Origin: QZKY01 sp942492925
GTDB lineage: Bacteria > Pseudomonadota > Gammaproteobacteria > Burkholderiales > Burkholderiaceae_D
Assembly (NCBI GenBank): GCA_942492925.1
Contig: OW818641.1
Location: 930,001 to 994,000, forward strand
Direction of reading: 5' to 3'
DNA: 64,000 bases
Notes under the pieces: generated by a model
Seen by the model: the letters and a program-made list of their open reading frames with translations, nothing else
What the model was told of the DNA's origin: nothing
The model's database searches: none
Shown: piece by piece, positions 7,559-16,356 of the stretch
Numbering within the stretch: the first letter of the stretch is position 1
Layout of the letters: every line of letters starts with the position of its first letter
Position numbers and translations under genes: made by a program

Positions 7559-7942
7559 TCAGTTCTGCTGCATCGTCTGCTTTTCGCGCATGAGTCCCAG
7601 CAACGGCTCGGAGCCGTGCTCGGTGAGCAGATTGACGAGTTCGGTGTGAACGGCCATCGCTTCTTCCCAATTCGACAAGCTCCATTGCGGGCGCAACTCT
7701 CCGGGCAGTCCGAACACCACGGTTTCGAACAGGATGGGATCGCCTTCGCCATAGTTGGAATCGATGCCCGTGAAGATGGTGGATATTTGCAGTTCCCCCA
7801 CCATGTTTTGAGCGACGATACGGTTGGCCTCGTCCTTCATCACCTCGGCAAATTCTGCAAAGGTGCAGCGGACAGGGACACGGTCGACCAGTTTGAAGAA
7901 ACGGTCGTCAATGGGGGTTGAGATGTCGTCGAGGTCGCTCAT
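7559..7942 (-). CDS. hypothetical protein
   Basis: A 127-residue acidic soluble protein (begins MSDLDDISTPIDDRFFKLVD) with no signal peptide or membrane segment. Not recognised as a named family; the central VSTIFTGID-like segment ISTIFTGIDSNYGEGDPILFE has the look of a conserved protein. It is convergent with the exporter gene and divergent from ridA. A TACAAT (minus strand, 7952-7957) ends nine bases before the ATG and no ribosome site is seen, so the mRNA may be nearly leaderless. Codon use looks like its neighbours. Confidence 0.65.
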   Translation of the reverse strand: MSDLDDISTPIDDRFFKLVDRVPVRCTFAEFAEVMKDEANRIVAQNMVGELQISTIFTGIDSNYGEGDPILFETVVFGLPGELRPQWSLSNWEEAMAVHTELVNLLTEHGSEPLLGLMREKQTMQQN

Positions 7943-8056
7943 GGTCGTGTGATTGTATAACGCTTAGGCAGATCTTTTGTGAGTTTTTGTGCTGTTGGGC
8001 TACTGATTTTGTAGCGATGTTGTAGGATAGGGGCTTCATTGCAACAGGAATGTCTT

Positions 8057-8515
8057 ATGTCCGTTTACGAAAACCTCAAAAAACTCAACATTGCGCTGCC
8101 AACGGTGGCAGCGCCCGTCGCGGCTTACGTGATGTATGCTCAAACAGGCAACACTTTGTACTTGTCTGGACACATTGCGAAAAAGGATGGCCAGCCTTGG
8201 GTGGGGCAGTTCGGCAAGAACATCACGGTAGCCGAAGGTCAGCAAGCGGCACGCAGCATTGCCGTCGATTTGACCGCAACCTTGCAGGCCGCGTGCGGCG
8301 GCGATTTGAATCGTGTGAAACGCATCGTCAAAGTGATGAGCCTGGTGAACTCTTCGCCTGATTTCACCGAGCACCATCTGGTGACGAACGGCGCTTCGGA
8401 AATGCTGGTCGAGATTTTTGGCGACAAGGGGCGTCATGCGCGCTCGGCGTTTGGTGTTGCGCAGATTCCGTTGGGATCGTGTCTGGAAATTGAGCTGATC
8501 GCCGAACTGATTTGA
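8057..8515 (+). CDS. RidA family (YjgF/YER057c) protein
   Basis: A 152-residue member of the RidA superfamily, whose founding member hydrolyses reactive enamine/imine intermediates released by PLP enzymes. Visible features: TGNTLYLSGHIAKKDGQPWVGQFGKNI in the N-terminal half and the C-terminal HARSAFGVAQIPLGSCLEIELIAEL, which carries the conserved Arg and the terminal acidic residue of the family. Longer than the 128-residue archetype, so it belongs to one of the Rid subfamilies whose activity differs. The start at 8057 follows AGGA at 8046-8049; the upstream in-frame ATG at 8039 lacks a site. Confidence 0.88.
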   Translation: MSVYENLKKLNIALPTVAAPVAAYVMYAQTGNTLYLSGHIAKKDGQPWVGQFGKNITVAEGQQAARSIAVDLTATLQAACGGDLNRVKRIVKVMSLVNSSPDFTEHHLVTNGASEMLVEIFGDKGRHARSAFGVAQIPLGSCLEIELIAELI

Positions 8516-8557
8516 CTATGAGCGCAAGTCGTTTTTTATGACGACTCGTTTGTTCTC

Positions 8558-8580
8558 CCCTCTCCCTTGATGGGAGAGGG
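8558..8580. repeat. C-rich/G-rich intergenic palindrome
   Basis: CCCTCTCCC (8558-8566) and GGGAGAGGG (8572-8580) form a perfect 9-bp stem with a 5-base loop, followed by TTGGGGAGAGGGTG. It belongs to a degenerate family also seen at 2672, 11649 and 43147. Confidence 0.7.
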
Positions 8581-8634
8581 TTGGGGAGAGGGTGCGAGTG
8601 CTAGTCAAATCTTAGCTTTAGTTTGTGCGGCGGT

Positions 8635-8652
8635 GTCGGCCTGAAGGCCGAC
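8635..8652. repeat. palindrome between ridA-like and methyltransferase genes
   Basis: GTCGGCCT and AGGCCGAC form a perfect 8-bp stem around GA, followed by CTACACG. This resembles the dispersed GTCGG/CCGAC palindromes known in proteobacterial intergenic DNA. It overlaps the 3' edge of the convergent methyltransferase gene. Confidence 0.6.
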
Positions 8653-9288
8653 CTACACGATGGGTTTTCGCGCCACCAGTCCCGCCAATGCCGACAGCCC
8701 CGCGTGTCCCGTTCCCTCGCGGATTTCCGCATCGTAGAAACGGCATTCGACAATCTCCATTGAAGCAAATGCTTCTTTGAGCATCGCTTCGGTATACAGA
8801 TGTTCCAGAATGGGCGGCCCACCCGTTTTATATTCCAGTTGTTTGGGGGAGTAGCCCTGCAGGAGCAGCAGGCCGCCCGGCTTGAGGACACGAATGCAGT
8901 TCGCAAAAATCCGTTCGCGTAACTTCGGTGGCGCAAACTGGATAAAGATGGCAACGACGATGTCGTATTCATTTTCAGGCCACGCCAGTTCGGCAATATT
9001 CGCCACGGCGTAATGGACGTGCACGCCGCATTCCTGCGCGAGTGCGCGTGCTTTTTCAACGGCAATCGGCGAAACGTCAAAGGCATCGACATCCAATCCC
9101 TGCTGCGCACACCAGACACTGTTGCGTCCTTCGCCATCAGCTACCAGCAGTGCGCGCTGCCCTGGTGAGAATAGCGTGGCATGATTGGTCAGATACGCAT
9201 TCGGTTCCTTGCCGAAAAGGTAGGTTGCCTGGTCAAAGCGCTGATTCCAGGCTGCTACGTGCGCGGGAACGAGTTTGTCCGTCGTCAT
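8653..9288 (-). CDS. class I SAM-dependent methyltransferase
   Basis: A 211-residue soluble methyltransferase. Motif I is present as LLVADGEGRNSVWCA (about residues 47-61), the acidic motif II residue follows in DVDAFDVSPIAVEKA, and the post-motif block YDIVVAIFIQFAPPKLRERIF leads to LKPGGLLLLQGYSPKQLEYKTGGPP. The last motif and overall length fit the TehB/SAM-methyltransferase (Methyltransf_25) group; tellurite or thiopurine methylation are known for relatives but the substrate here is unknown. It lies 11 bases downstream of the parC 3' end boundary, transcribed in the opposite order upstream of nothing recognisable, and ends in a palindrome. Confidence 0.85.
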   Translation of the reverse strand: MTTDKLVPAHVAAWNQRFDQATYLFGKEPNAYLTNHATLFSPGQRALLVADGEGRNSVWCAQQGLDVDAFDVSPIAVEKARALAQECGVHVHYAVANIAELAWPENEYDIVVAIFIQFAPPKLRERIFANCIRVLKPGGLLLLQGYSPKQLEYKTGGPPILEHLYTEAMLKEAFASMEIVECRFYDAEIREGTGHAGLSALAGLVARKPIV

Positions 9289-9299
9289 TGTTTCTCTAA

Positions 9300-11621
9300 T
9301 TAAATGACCGCAGACAAAGTTTCTGGCACAAATTTCACGTTCACTTTTCTGCCTTTGCGCGCGCGTGCGCCAGCATGGGTGGAAATTTCTGACGCCGACA
9401 ATTGATGTTCTTGTGCTTTGCCGCCGCGGCCCGTGCCTGACACGATGACCCCTTTTTTGCTGATGGGGAGTGCAGCAAGGAGCGGTTCCTTGTCGTCCAG
9501 TCCCATCAGGGTGACTCCGCGTCCGCCATTGCTCAGCATACGCAATTCGTCCAGCGAGAAAATCAGCATCTTGCCTTTTTGCGAGAGGCAGGCGATGGCG
9601 CGAGCACCTTCTGCAAGGATGCGCGGACGCAGCACTTCGTCGCCTTCGTCCAGCGTGATGAAGGCTTTGCCGCCTTTCACGCGGCTCGTCATGTCTTCCA
9701 GTTTGGCACCGAACCCGTAACCCGCGCTCGTGGCAACGAACAGCGTGGTATCGCCGGTGCCGACATGGAAGTGCACGATGCGCTCGCCGGCAGCCGGTTC
9801 AATCAGCGTGGTGACGGGGACGCCATCACCGCGTGCGCCGGGCAGCGACGATACCGGCACGGTGTACACGCGGCCCGTGGAGCCGAAGGCCAGCAAATGA
9901 TCGACAGTGCGGCATTCAAACGTGTCGTACATCGCGTCGCCCGATTTGAAATGGAATTGCGCGGGATCATGACCGTGTCCGGAGCGCGCACGCACCCAGC
10001 CGCCTTGTGACACGACGACGGTGACGGGTTCATCAATGATTTTTTGTTCGATCACGGCGCGTTCCGCTTCTTCCATCAGCGTGCGACGCGCATCGCCGAA
10101 TTGCTTGCGATCCGATTCGATTTCCTTGATGATGGCTTGCTGCATGGTGTCGGGGCGTTCGAGCAGGTCGTGCAGAGTTTCCTTTTCCTGGCGCAGATCA
10201 CGGAGTTCCTGCTGGATTTTGATGCCTTCCAGTTTCGCCAGTTGGCGCAAGCGGATTTCCAGAATATCTTCGGCCTGACGTTCGGTGAGCTTGAAAGCTT
10301 TCATCAACTCCGGCTTGGGTTCATCCGAATTGCGGATGAGGCGAATCACTTTATCAATGTTGAGCAGGACGGCTTCGCGACCTTCGAGAATGTGGATGCG
10401 ATCATCGACTTTCCCAAGGCGGAATTGCGTGCGGCGTGTGACGGTCTCGAATCGGAAACCGATCCATTCGTACAGGATTTCCGTCAGCGATTTCTGGCGC
10501 GGGCGCCCATCGCTGCCAATCATCACCATGTTGATCGAGGCGTTTGTTTCCAGCGAGGTATTCGCCAGCAGCGTTTGCATGAATTCTTCCTGATCCTGAT
10601 TGCGCGAACGCGGTTCGAAGACGATGCGCACCGGTGCGTCGCGACTGGATTCGTCACGCACGGTGTCAAGCAAGGAGAGGATGAATTGTTTTTGCGAGAG
10701 CTGTTCCGGCGAGAGTGTTTTCTTGCCAGTTCGGACTTTCGGGTTGGTCAGTTCTTCGATTTCTTCCAGCACTTTTTGTGCAGAGGTGCCGGGCGGCAGT
10801 TCGGTGACGACGGCTTGCCATTGCGCACGCGCCAAATCTTCGATGTGCCAGCGCGCACGCACTTTGATCGAGCCGCGTCCCGATGCATAAATTTCAGAGA
10901 TGGCTGCCGGCGGCGTGATGATTTGTCCGCCGCCGGGGAAATCCGGTCCTGGCACAAGGCGCATCAGGTCGCTGTGCTTGAGCTTCGGATTGCGTATCAG
11001 TGCAATCGCTGCATTCGCAATCTCGGTGAGATTATGCGAGGGGATTTCAGTCGCCATGCCTACCGCAATCCCGGAAGAACCGTTGAGCAAGACCATCGGC
11101 AGCCGCGACGGTAACAATTTTGGCTCTTGAAAGGCGCCGTCGTAGTTCGGCTGGAAATCCACCGTGTCCGCATCGATTTCATCGAGCAGCAGTTTGGCAA
11201 CGGGCGTGAGGCGCGCTTCGGTGTAGCGCATCGCTGCTGCGCCGTCGCCGTCGCGCGAACCGAAGTTGCCTTGCCCGTCGATCAGCGGATACCGCAGCGT
11301 GAAATCCTGCGCCATGCGTACCAGCGCGTCGTACACGGATTGATCGCCGTGTGGGTGCAGTTTGCCGAGTACATCGCCGACGACCGCAGCGGATTTGCGC
11401 GGTTTGGCTGTGGCGCTTAGCCCCAGCTCGTTCATCGCGTAGAGGATGCGGCGTTGCACCGGTTTCTGACCGTCGGTCACATCGGGGAGCGCACGGCCTT
11501 TGACAACCGAAATCGCGTAATCGAGATAGGCGCGTTCGGCAAAACTCGCCAGCGTCAGCGCTTCGTCATCGGGTTGCGCGTTGGCTTGTTCGAAAAGACT
11601 GGTTTGTTTTTTCTTGCTCAT
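9300..11621 (-). CDS. parC: DNA topoisomerase IV subunit A
   Basis: Subunit A of topoisomerase IV, which decatenates daughter chromosomes with ParE. It has 773 residues, normal length. The catalytic tyrosine is Tyr133 in AAAMRYTEARLTP; the winged-helix CAP region HPHGDQSVYDAL is at about 89-100; the GyrA-box type C-terminal beta-pinwheel follows after about residue 500. ParC rather than GyrA is indicated by the adjacent parE and the short C-terminal domain. In the quinolone-determining region the position equivalent to E. coli Ser80 is Gln94 and Glu84 is Asp98; this may be the norm in this lineage. Likely co-transcribed with parE, 97 bases upstream. Confidence 0.96.
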   Translation of the reverse strand: MSKKKQTSLFEQANAQPDDEALTLASFAERAYLDYAISVVKGRALPDVTDGQKPVQRRILYAMNELGLSATAKPRKSAAVVGDVLGKLHPHGDQSVYDALVRMAQDFTLRYPLIDGQGNFGSRDGDGAAAMRYTEARLTPVAKLLLDEIDADTVDFQPNYDGAFQEPKLLPSRLPMVLLNGSSGIAVGMATEIPSHNLTEIANAAIALIRNPKLKHSDLMRLVPGPDFPGGGQIITPPAAISEIYASGRGSIKVRARWHIEDLARAQWQAVVTELPPGTSAQKVLEEIEELTNPKVRTGKKTLSPEQLSQKQFILSLLDTVRDESSRDAPVRIVFEPRSRNQDQEEFMQTLLANTSLETNASINMVMIGSDGRPRQKSLTEILYEWIGFRFETVTRRTQFRLGKVDDRIHILEGREAVLLNIDKVIRLIRNSDEPKPELMKAFKLTERQAEDILEIRLRQLAKLEGIKIQQELRDLRQEKETLHDLLERPDTMQQAIIKEIESDRKQFGDARRTLMEEAERAVIEQKIIDEPVTVVVSQGGWVRARSGHGHDPAQFHFKSGDAMYDTFECRTVDHLLAFGSTGRVYTVPVSSLPGARGDGVPVTTLIEPAAGERIVHFHVGTGDTTLFVATSAGYGFGAKLEDMTSRVKGGKAFITLDEGDEVLRPRILAEGARAIACLSQKGKMLIFSLDELRMLSNGGRGVTLMGLDDKEPLLAALPISKKGVIVSGTGRGGKAQEHQLSASEISTHAGARARKGRKVNVKFVPETLSAVI

Positions 11622-11648
11622 GTGGTTTGGTGCTCAAAATATTTTTTG

Positions 11649-11677
11649 ATCCCCTCCCCCTCGCAGGGGGAGGGGAT
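11649..11677. repeat. perfect 13-bp palindrome between parE and parC
   Basis: ATCCCCTCCCCCT (11649-11661) pairs with AGGGGGAGGGGAT (11665-11677), loop CGC. It is part of the C-rich/G-rich palindrome family and has no T tract on the parC strand that would make it an obvious terminator. Confidence 0.75.
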
Positions 11678-11718
11678 TTAAATTTCAAACGCTTTCATGT
11701 TTTTGGTGTTTCACATCA

Positions 11719-13698
11719 CTAAATATCAGCTTCAACATCATTTCCTCGTTCCTCCATCCACGCGCGACGAGCGGCCGCTTCGCCCTTGCCCATCATCATG
11801 TTGAAGCGCGCTTCGGATGCCTTTTGATCAAAATCGCCGAGTGCAACTGGCAACAGGCGGCGCGTATCCGGATTCATCGTGGTTTCCCACAATTGTTCCG
11901 CGTTCATTTCGCCCAAGCCTTTGAAACGGGAAATCGCCCAAGCCCCGTCTTTCGCGCCTTCCTTGCGCAGTTTGTCTTCAATGGAGCCGAGTTCGCTGTC
12001 GTCCAGCGCGTACAGTTTCTGGATCGGCTTTTTGCCGCGAGCAGGCGCATCCACGCGATACAGCGGTGGACGCGCTATATATATATGACCGTTTTCGATC
12101 AGGCGCGGGAAGTGACGGAAGAAAAGAGTGAGCAGCAACACCTGGATGTGCGAGCCGTCCACGTCCGCGTCGGCGAGAATGCAAATTTTGCCGTAGCGCA
12201 GATTGCTTAAATCCGGCGTGTCTTTCAGGCCATGCGGGTCCACGCCAATGGCGACGGAAATATCGTGAATTTCGTTGTTCGCAAACAATCGATCGCGATC
12301 CGTCTCCCACGAGTTGAGCACCTTGCCGCGCAAAGGCAGGATGGCCTGGAATTCCTTGTCGCGGCCCATCTTGGCAGAGCCGCCTGCCGAATCGCCTTCG
12401 ACGAGAAACAGTTCATTGCGCGTGATGTCGTCGGATTCACAATCGGTCAGTTTGCCCGGCAAGACCGCGACGCCGGACGATTTTTTCTTCTCCACTTTTT
12501 GCGATGAACGCACGCGCGCCTGCGCTTGTTTGATAACGAGTTCGGCGAGACGTCGCCCGTGATCCACATTTTGATTCAGCCAGAGCTCGAGTTGCGGCCG
12601 CACAAAACTGGACACCAGTCGCACGGCATCGCGCGAATTCAGTTTTTCCTTGATCTGCCCCTGGAATTGCGGGTCCAGCACTTTCGCGGAGAGCAAAAAC
12701 GACGCGCGGGCGAACACGTCTTCCGGCAACAGCTTCACGCCTTTGGGGAGCAGCGAATGCAGTTCGGCAAAGCTGCGCACCGCAGTGAACAACCCGTCGC
12801 GCAGGCCGGATTCGTGTGTGCCGCCGGCGGTCGTAGGAATCAGGTTCACGAACGATTCGCGCACGGGCGCGCCTTCTTCCGTCCAGGCGACGACCCATCC
12901 CGCGCCTTCGCCTTCGGCAAAGCCTTCGGCTTCCTTGCTGGCGTAGCCTTCACTCTCAAAGAAAGGGATGAGGGGTTCGCTGCTGCCGGATTCGACGAGC
13001 GATTCCGTCAGATAGCCGCGCAAGCCATCTTGGTATTGCCAGGTGTGACTGTCGTTTTTTTTCAGCGCATTCAGCGTGACGGTGATGCCGGGTAGTAGGA
13101 TCGCTTTGGATTTGAGCAAGTGTTGCAAATCCTGAATCGGGATGACGGCGGAATCGAAATACTTCGGGTTGGGCCACACGGTGACGCACGTGCCGGAAGA
13201 TTTTTCCCCTTTTCCAAGCGTGCGCGATTTCAGGGTCTTACTGACTTCACCATCCAAAAAAGTCATTTGGTGCATGCGGCCGTCGCGCCAGACCGTGACA
13301 TCGAGTTGTTTGGAAAGCGCGTTCGTGACGGACACGCCCACGCCATGCAAGCCGCCAGAAAACGCATAGGCGCCTTCCACGCCTTTGTCGAACTTGCCGC
13401 CGGAATGCAGGCGGGTGAAGACGATTTCCAGCGTGGAGACTTTTTCATCCGGATGCAGTCCGACAGGAATGCCGCGACCATCGTCTTCGACGCTGATGCT
13501 GCCGTCGGCGTTTTGCGTCACGATGATGTGCGTGCAGTGTCCGCCGAGCGCTTCGTCGGAGGCGTTGTCAATGACTTCCTGGATGATGTGTAGGGGATTG
13601 TCGGTTCGGGTGTACATGCCGGGGCGTTGTCGCACCGGTTCCAGTCCTTTGAGTACGCGGATGGAGGATTCGCTGTAAGTCGATTTGCGTGTGGCCAT
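11719..13698 (-). CDS. parE: DNA topoisomerase IV subunit B
   Basis: ATPase subunit of topoisomerase IV. It has 659 residues. The GHKL ATPase shows EVIDNASDEALGG (about 41-53), DDGRGIPV, and GGLHGVGVSVTNAL; the TOPRIM domain shows EGDSAGGSAKMGRD (about 430-443) and the metal-binding DADVDGSHI. The C-terminal block IMRFKGLGEM-type is present as ISRFKGLGEMNAEQLWETTMNP. The order parE-parC on the same strand suggests one operon interrupted only by a palindrome. ParE rather than GyrB is supported by the length (no GyrB insert) and by the partner gene. Confidence 0.96.
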   Translation of the reverse strand: MATRKSTYSESSIRVLKGLEPVRQRPGMYTRTDNPLHIIQEVIDNASDEALGGHCTHIIVTQNADGSISVEDDGRGIPVGLHPDEKVSTLEIVFTRLHSGGKFDKGVEGAYAFSGGLHGVGVSVTNALSKQLDVTVWRDGRMHQMTFLDGEVSKTLKSRTLGKGEKSSGTCVTVWPNPKYFDSAVIPIQDLQHLLKSKAILLPGITVTLNALKKNDSHTWQYQDGLRGYLTESLVESGSSEPLIPFFESEGYASKEAEGFAEGEGAGWVVAWTEEGAPVRESFVNLIPTTAGGTHESGLRDGLFTAVRSFAELHSLLPKGVKLLPEDVFARASFLLSAKVLDPQFQGQIKEKLNSRDAVRLVSSFVRPQLELWLNQNVDHGRRLAELVIKQAQARVRSSQKVEKKKSSGVAVLPGKLTDCESDDITRNELFLVEGDSAGGSAKMGRDKEFQAILPLRGKVLNSWETDRDRLFANNEIHDISVAIGVDPHGLKDTPDLSNLRYGKICILADADVDGSHIQVLLLTLFFRHFPRLIENGHIYIARPPLYRVDAPARGKKPIQKLYALDDSELGSIEDKLRKEGAKDGAWAISRFKGLGEMNAEQLWETTMNPDTRRLLPVALGDFDQKASEARFNMMMGKGEAAARRAWMEERGNDVEADI

Positions 13699-14097
13699 TT
13701 CAAAAAAAATTCCGGTTACGAATTACTCACAATTATTGTGGATAAGAATTTGCGATTGGTCAAAATACTGTGATTTATCAAGGGCATCATCGTCGTGCAC
13801 AACAAATAGTCTCGTGTTATTTGCGGTGAGTGAGCCTGCATTTTGTCTTTGCAGCTTGTTATCAAGCATCATATTTTTGCGCCACATGTCGATGCATTCA
13901 CCTAGCTTCTTTTGCTTCAAGGCAAGGTGATACTGACTTGCCATGCTAATTTGTTCAGTATAAGCGAGAAAGCGAAGTGGACTTTTTTCTTTTGCGCGGC
14001 GAAATGTTGCACCACCGGGACAACATCGGAACATAGGCCCCGAAAAAGGTTGCAATTAAAGCAATGCGTGTCATTTTGTCCGCCCGATGGACCATCG
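13699..14097. other. non-coding stretch between parE and the rimP operon
   Basis: About 400 bases that are A+T-richer than the flanks. A minus-strand frame of 73-110 codons (13723-14055) exists but shows no family features, no good ribosome site and atypical codons, so it is not called. The parE promoter must lie here, but no clear -35/-10 pair was found on that strand. Confidence 0.5.
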
Positions 14098-14126
14098 TTG
14101 CCATAAGAGGCGTATTCGTCTATAAT
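14098..14126 (+). promoter_or_regulatory. sigma-70 promoter of the rimP-nusA-infB operon
   Basis: TTGCCA (14098-14103), 17-base spacer, consensus TATAAT (14121-14126). A perfect 12-base palindrome, TTCTTATAAGAA (14131-14142), sits on the predicted start point and could be an operator or the first RNA hairpin. Confidence 0.75.
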
Positions 14127-14130
14127 TCCG

Positions 14131-14224
14131 TTCTTATAAGAAGTTGGCCCATAATTATTTATGGTTAACGGATTCCTGGTTACTTAAATGACGAGAAGAT
14201 GGGCTGATGCCCATTTTTTTTTTC
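14131..14224 (+). promoter_or_regulatory. rimP leader with intrinsic terminator (attenuator)
   Basis: A complete intrinsic terminator lies inside the operon leader: ATGGGC (14199-14204), loop TGAT, GCCCAT (14209-14214), then ten T to 14223, ending 45 bases before the rimP start. An identical GCCCAT at 14147-14152 can pair with the same 5' arm, giving a mutually exclusive antiterminator. A rimP leader RNA with terminator-like hairpin has been described in other proteobacteria; whether this is the same family was not tested. Confidence 0.7.
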
Positions 14225-14268
14225 TTGTTTGAAAATTGTTTTGACGCTGAACATGTGAAGGGAAAGTT

Positions 14269-14754
14269 TTGCAGCTACAGGGATTAATCGAAAAAACGGT
14301 CGAGGGCCTCGGGTATGAGCTCGTTGATTTTGAGCGGGCAGGACGAGGGTTGTTGCGCGTTTACATCGATTTTCCGCCGCAAGATGCTGCAAAAGGCGCC
14401 ATTACAGTTTCCGACTGCGAGAAAGTCAGTCATCAACTGTCGCACGTGCTGACAGTCGAGAACGTCAACTATGACAGGCTGGAAATTTCCTCACCGGGGT
14501 TGGATCGCCCGTTGAAGAAACTCTCGGATTTCGTTCGATTTGCCGGTCATGAGGCAACGGTGAAATTGCGCATGCCCATGCCGGGCACGTCAAACCGCAA
14601 GTCGTACCAGGGAATCTTGCACGAACCAGAAGGTGATACGTTGAGGCTGGAATTTGAAGGCAAGGAGGGACCGGCAATGCTGGCGTTCGTTCTGGCCGAT
14701 GTGGACAAGGCACGATTGGTGCCGCAAGTGGACTTTAGGAGCCGAAAAGCATGA
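14269..14754 (+). CDS. rimP: ribosome maturation factor RimP
   Basis: Cytosolic factor for 30S subunit maturation, needed for pseudoknot and head assembly around S12. It has 161 residues. The N-terminal domain shows GLGYELVDFERAGRGLLRVYID (about 13-34) and the SDCEKVSHQLSHVL segment; the linker SSPGLDRPLKKLSDFVRFAGH is the conserved RimP signature. The start is a TTG at 14269 with AAGGGA about six bases upstream; no in-frame ATG exists nearby, and the homology begins at MQLQGLIEKTV. It overlaps nusA by four bases (ATGA), so the two are translationally coupled. Confidence 0.95.
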   Translation: MQLQGLIEKTVEGLGYELVDFERAGRGLLRVYIDFPPQDAAKGAITVSDCEKVSHQLSHVLTVENVNYDRLEISSPGLDRPLKKLSDFVRFAGHEATVKLRMPMPGTSNRKSYQGILHEPEGDTLRLEFEGKEGPAMLAFVLADVDKARLVPQVDFRSRKA

Positions 14755-16310
14755 GTCTCGAAATCCTGCTGTTGGTTGATGCACTGGGACGCGAAAAGAA
14801 TGTCGACAAGGAAGTCGTCTTTGGCGCGCTGGAACACGCACTCGCGTTGGCAACCAAGAAGCGTTATGAGGGCGACGCCGATATTCGCGTGGCAATTGAT
14901 CGACAATCCGGGGAATTCAAAACCTACCGGCGCTGGCATGTCGTGCCCGATGAGGCAGGGTTGCAACAGCCCGATCAGGAAATTCTGTATTTCGAAGCGA
15001 AAGAGGAATATCCGGATATTGAGCTGGACGAATACATCGAGGAAGAAATCGAATCGGTGGAGTTCGGTCGCCGCTTTGCGCAAGACACCAAACAAGTGGT
15101 GCTGCAACGCATTCGCGATGCCGAGCGTGAACAGATTCTGGCGGACTTCCTCGAGCGTGGCGACACGCTGGTGACCGGCACCATCAAGCGCATGGAACGC
15201 GGCGATGCGATCGTCGAGTCAGGCAAAATCGAAGCCCGTTTGCCGCGCGATCAAATGATTCCGAAGGAAAATCTGCGGATTGGCGACCGTGTTCGCGCGT
15301 ACATTTTGCGCGTGGATCGCAATGCACGTGGTCCGCAAGTGATTCTGTCGCGCACAGCGCCGGAATTCATCATGAAACTGTTTGAGCTGGAAGTGCCGGA
15401 AATCGAGCAAGGCACGCTGGAAATCAAGTCGGCAGCCCGCGATCCGGGCGTCCGCGCGAAGATCGCCGTCTTTACGTCTGACAGACGCGTTGACCCGATC
15501 GGCACTTGCGTGGGCATGCGCGGTTCGCGCGTGCAGGCCGTGACTGGCGAGCTGGGTGGCGAGCGTGTCGACATCGTGTTGTGGTCTGACGATCCGGCGC
15601 AATTCGTCATCGGCGCATTGGCCCCGGCGAACGTGTCGTCGATTTTGGTCGATGAAGAAAAACATGCGATGGACGTGGTGGTGGACGAAGACAATCTGGC
15701 GATTGCGATTGGTCGTAGCGGACAGAACGTGCGTCTGGCATCGGATCTGACCGGCTGGAAAATCAACATCATGACCGAGGAAGAATCCAAGGACAAATCT
15801 GCCGCAGAAACCGCAGCGATTCGTTCGGTGTTCATGGAAAAACTCGATGTCGATCAGGAAGTGGCCGACATTCTGGCGGAAGAAGGCTTTACCAGCCTGG
15901 AAGAAATTGCGTATGTGCCGATCACCGAAATGCTGGCGATTGACGCGTTTGACGAAGAGACCGTGAACGAATTGCGCACGCGTGCCCGTGACGTGCTGAC
16001 GACTGATGCCATTGCATCGGAAGAAGGTCTGGCGGACATGGAAGAAGCGCTTGTCAATCTGGAAGGCATGGATCGCGCGATGGCGGGCAAGCTCGGCCTT
16101 GCAGGCATCAAGACGGTCAAGGCGTTCGCCGAACTGGCTTATGACGAATTCGGCGCGATTCTCGCTTTGCCAGCCGAACGTGTGCGCGCGTTGCTGGACA
16201 ATGGATTTGAAGACGTCACCGACGAAGAAATGAAACTTATCGACGCCAAGTACGATGACCGTGCCAAGGCGATACAAGCCAAGGCATGGGATATGGCTGA
16301 GGCAAAATGA
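14751..16310 (+). CDS. nusA: transcription termination/antitermination factor NusA
   Basis: RNA polymerase-binding elongation factor that modulates pausing, termination and lambda-type or rRNA antitermination. It has 519 residues: an N-terminal RNAP-binding domain (1-125), an S1 domain (about 135-200, GTIKRMERGDAIVESGKIEARLPRDQMIP), two KH domains (about 230-345, with GTCVGMRGSRVQAVTGELGGERVDIV and IAIGRSGQNVRLASDLTGW) and two C-terminal acidic helix-hairpin repeats as in E. coli. The start overlaps the rimP stop. The 46-base gap to infB keeps it in the operon. Confidence 0.97.
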   Translation: MSLEILLLVDALGREKNVDKEVVFGALEHALALATKKRYEGDADIRVAIDRQSGEFKTYRRWHVVPDEAGLQQPDQEILYFEAKEEYPDIELDEYIEEEIESVEFGRRFAQDTKQVVLQRIRDAEREQILADFLERGDTLVTGTIKRMERGDAIVESGKIEARLPRDQMIPKENLRIGDRVRAYILRVDRNARGPQVILSRTAPEFIMKLFELEVPEIEQGTLEIKSAARDPGVRAKIAVFTSDRRVDPIGTCVGMRGSRVQAVTGELGGERVDIVLWSDDPAQFVIGALAPANVSSILVDEEKHAMDVVVDEDNLAIAIGRSGQNVRLASDLTGWKINIMTEEESKDKSAAETAAIRSVFMEKLDVDQEVADILAEEGFTSLEEIAYVPITEMLAIDAFDEETVNELRTRARDVLTTDAIASEEGLADMEEALVNLEGMDRAMAGKLGLAGIKTVKAFAELAYDEFGAILALPAERVRALLDNGFEDVTDEEMKLIDAKYDDRAKAIQAKAWDMAEAK

Positions 16311-16356
16311 TGTTGATCGTATGACGCACCTAGCGTCATAGAAAAAAGAGGAATGA

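Noticed and set aside
10880..11114. Long antisense frames opposite parC and parE
   Set aside because: They arise from codon bias of the real genes and contain no domains.
9300..11621. parC called as gyrA
   Set aside because: The adjacent parE, the short C-terminal domain and the DQSVYD motif fit ParC better.
13723..14055. 110-codon minus-strand frame between parE and rimP
   Set aside because: No recognisable motif, no ribosome site and A+T-rich random-looking composition; may be chance.
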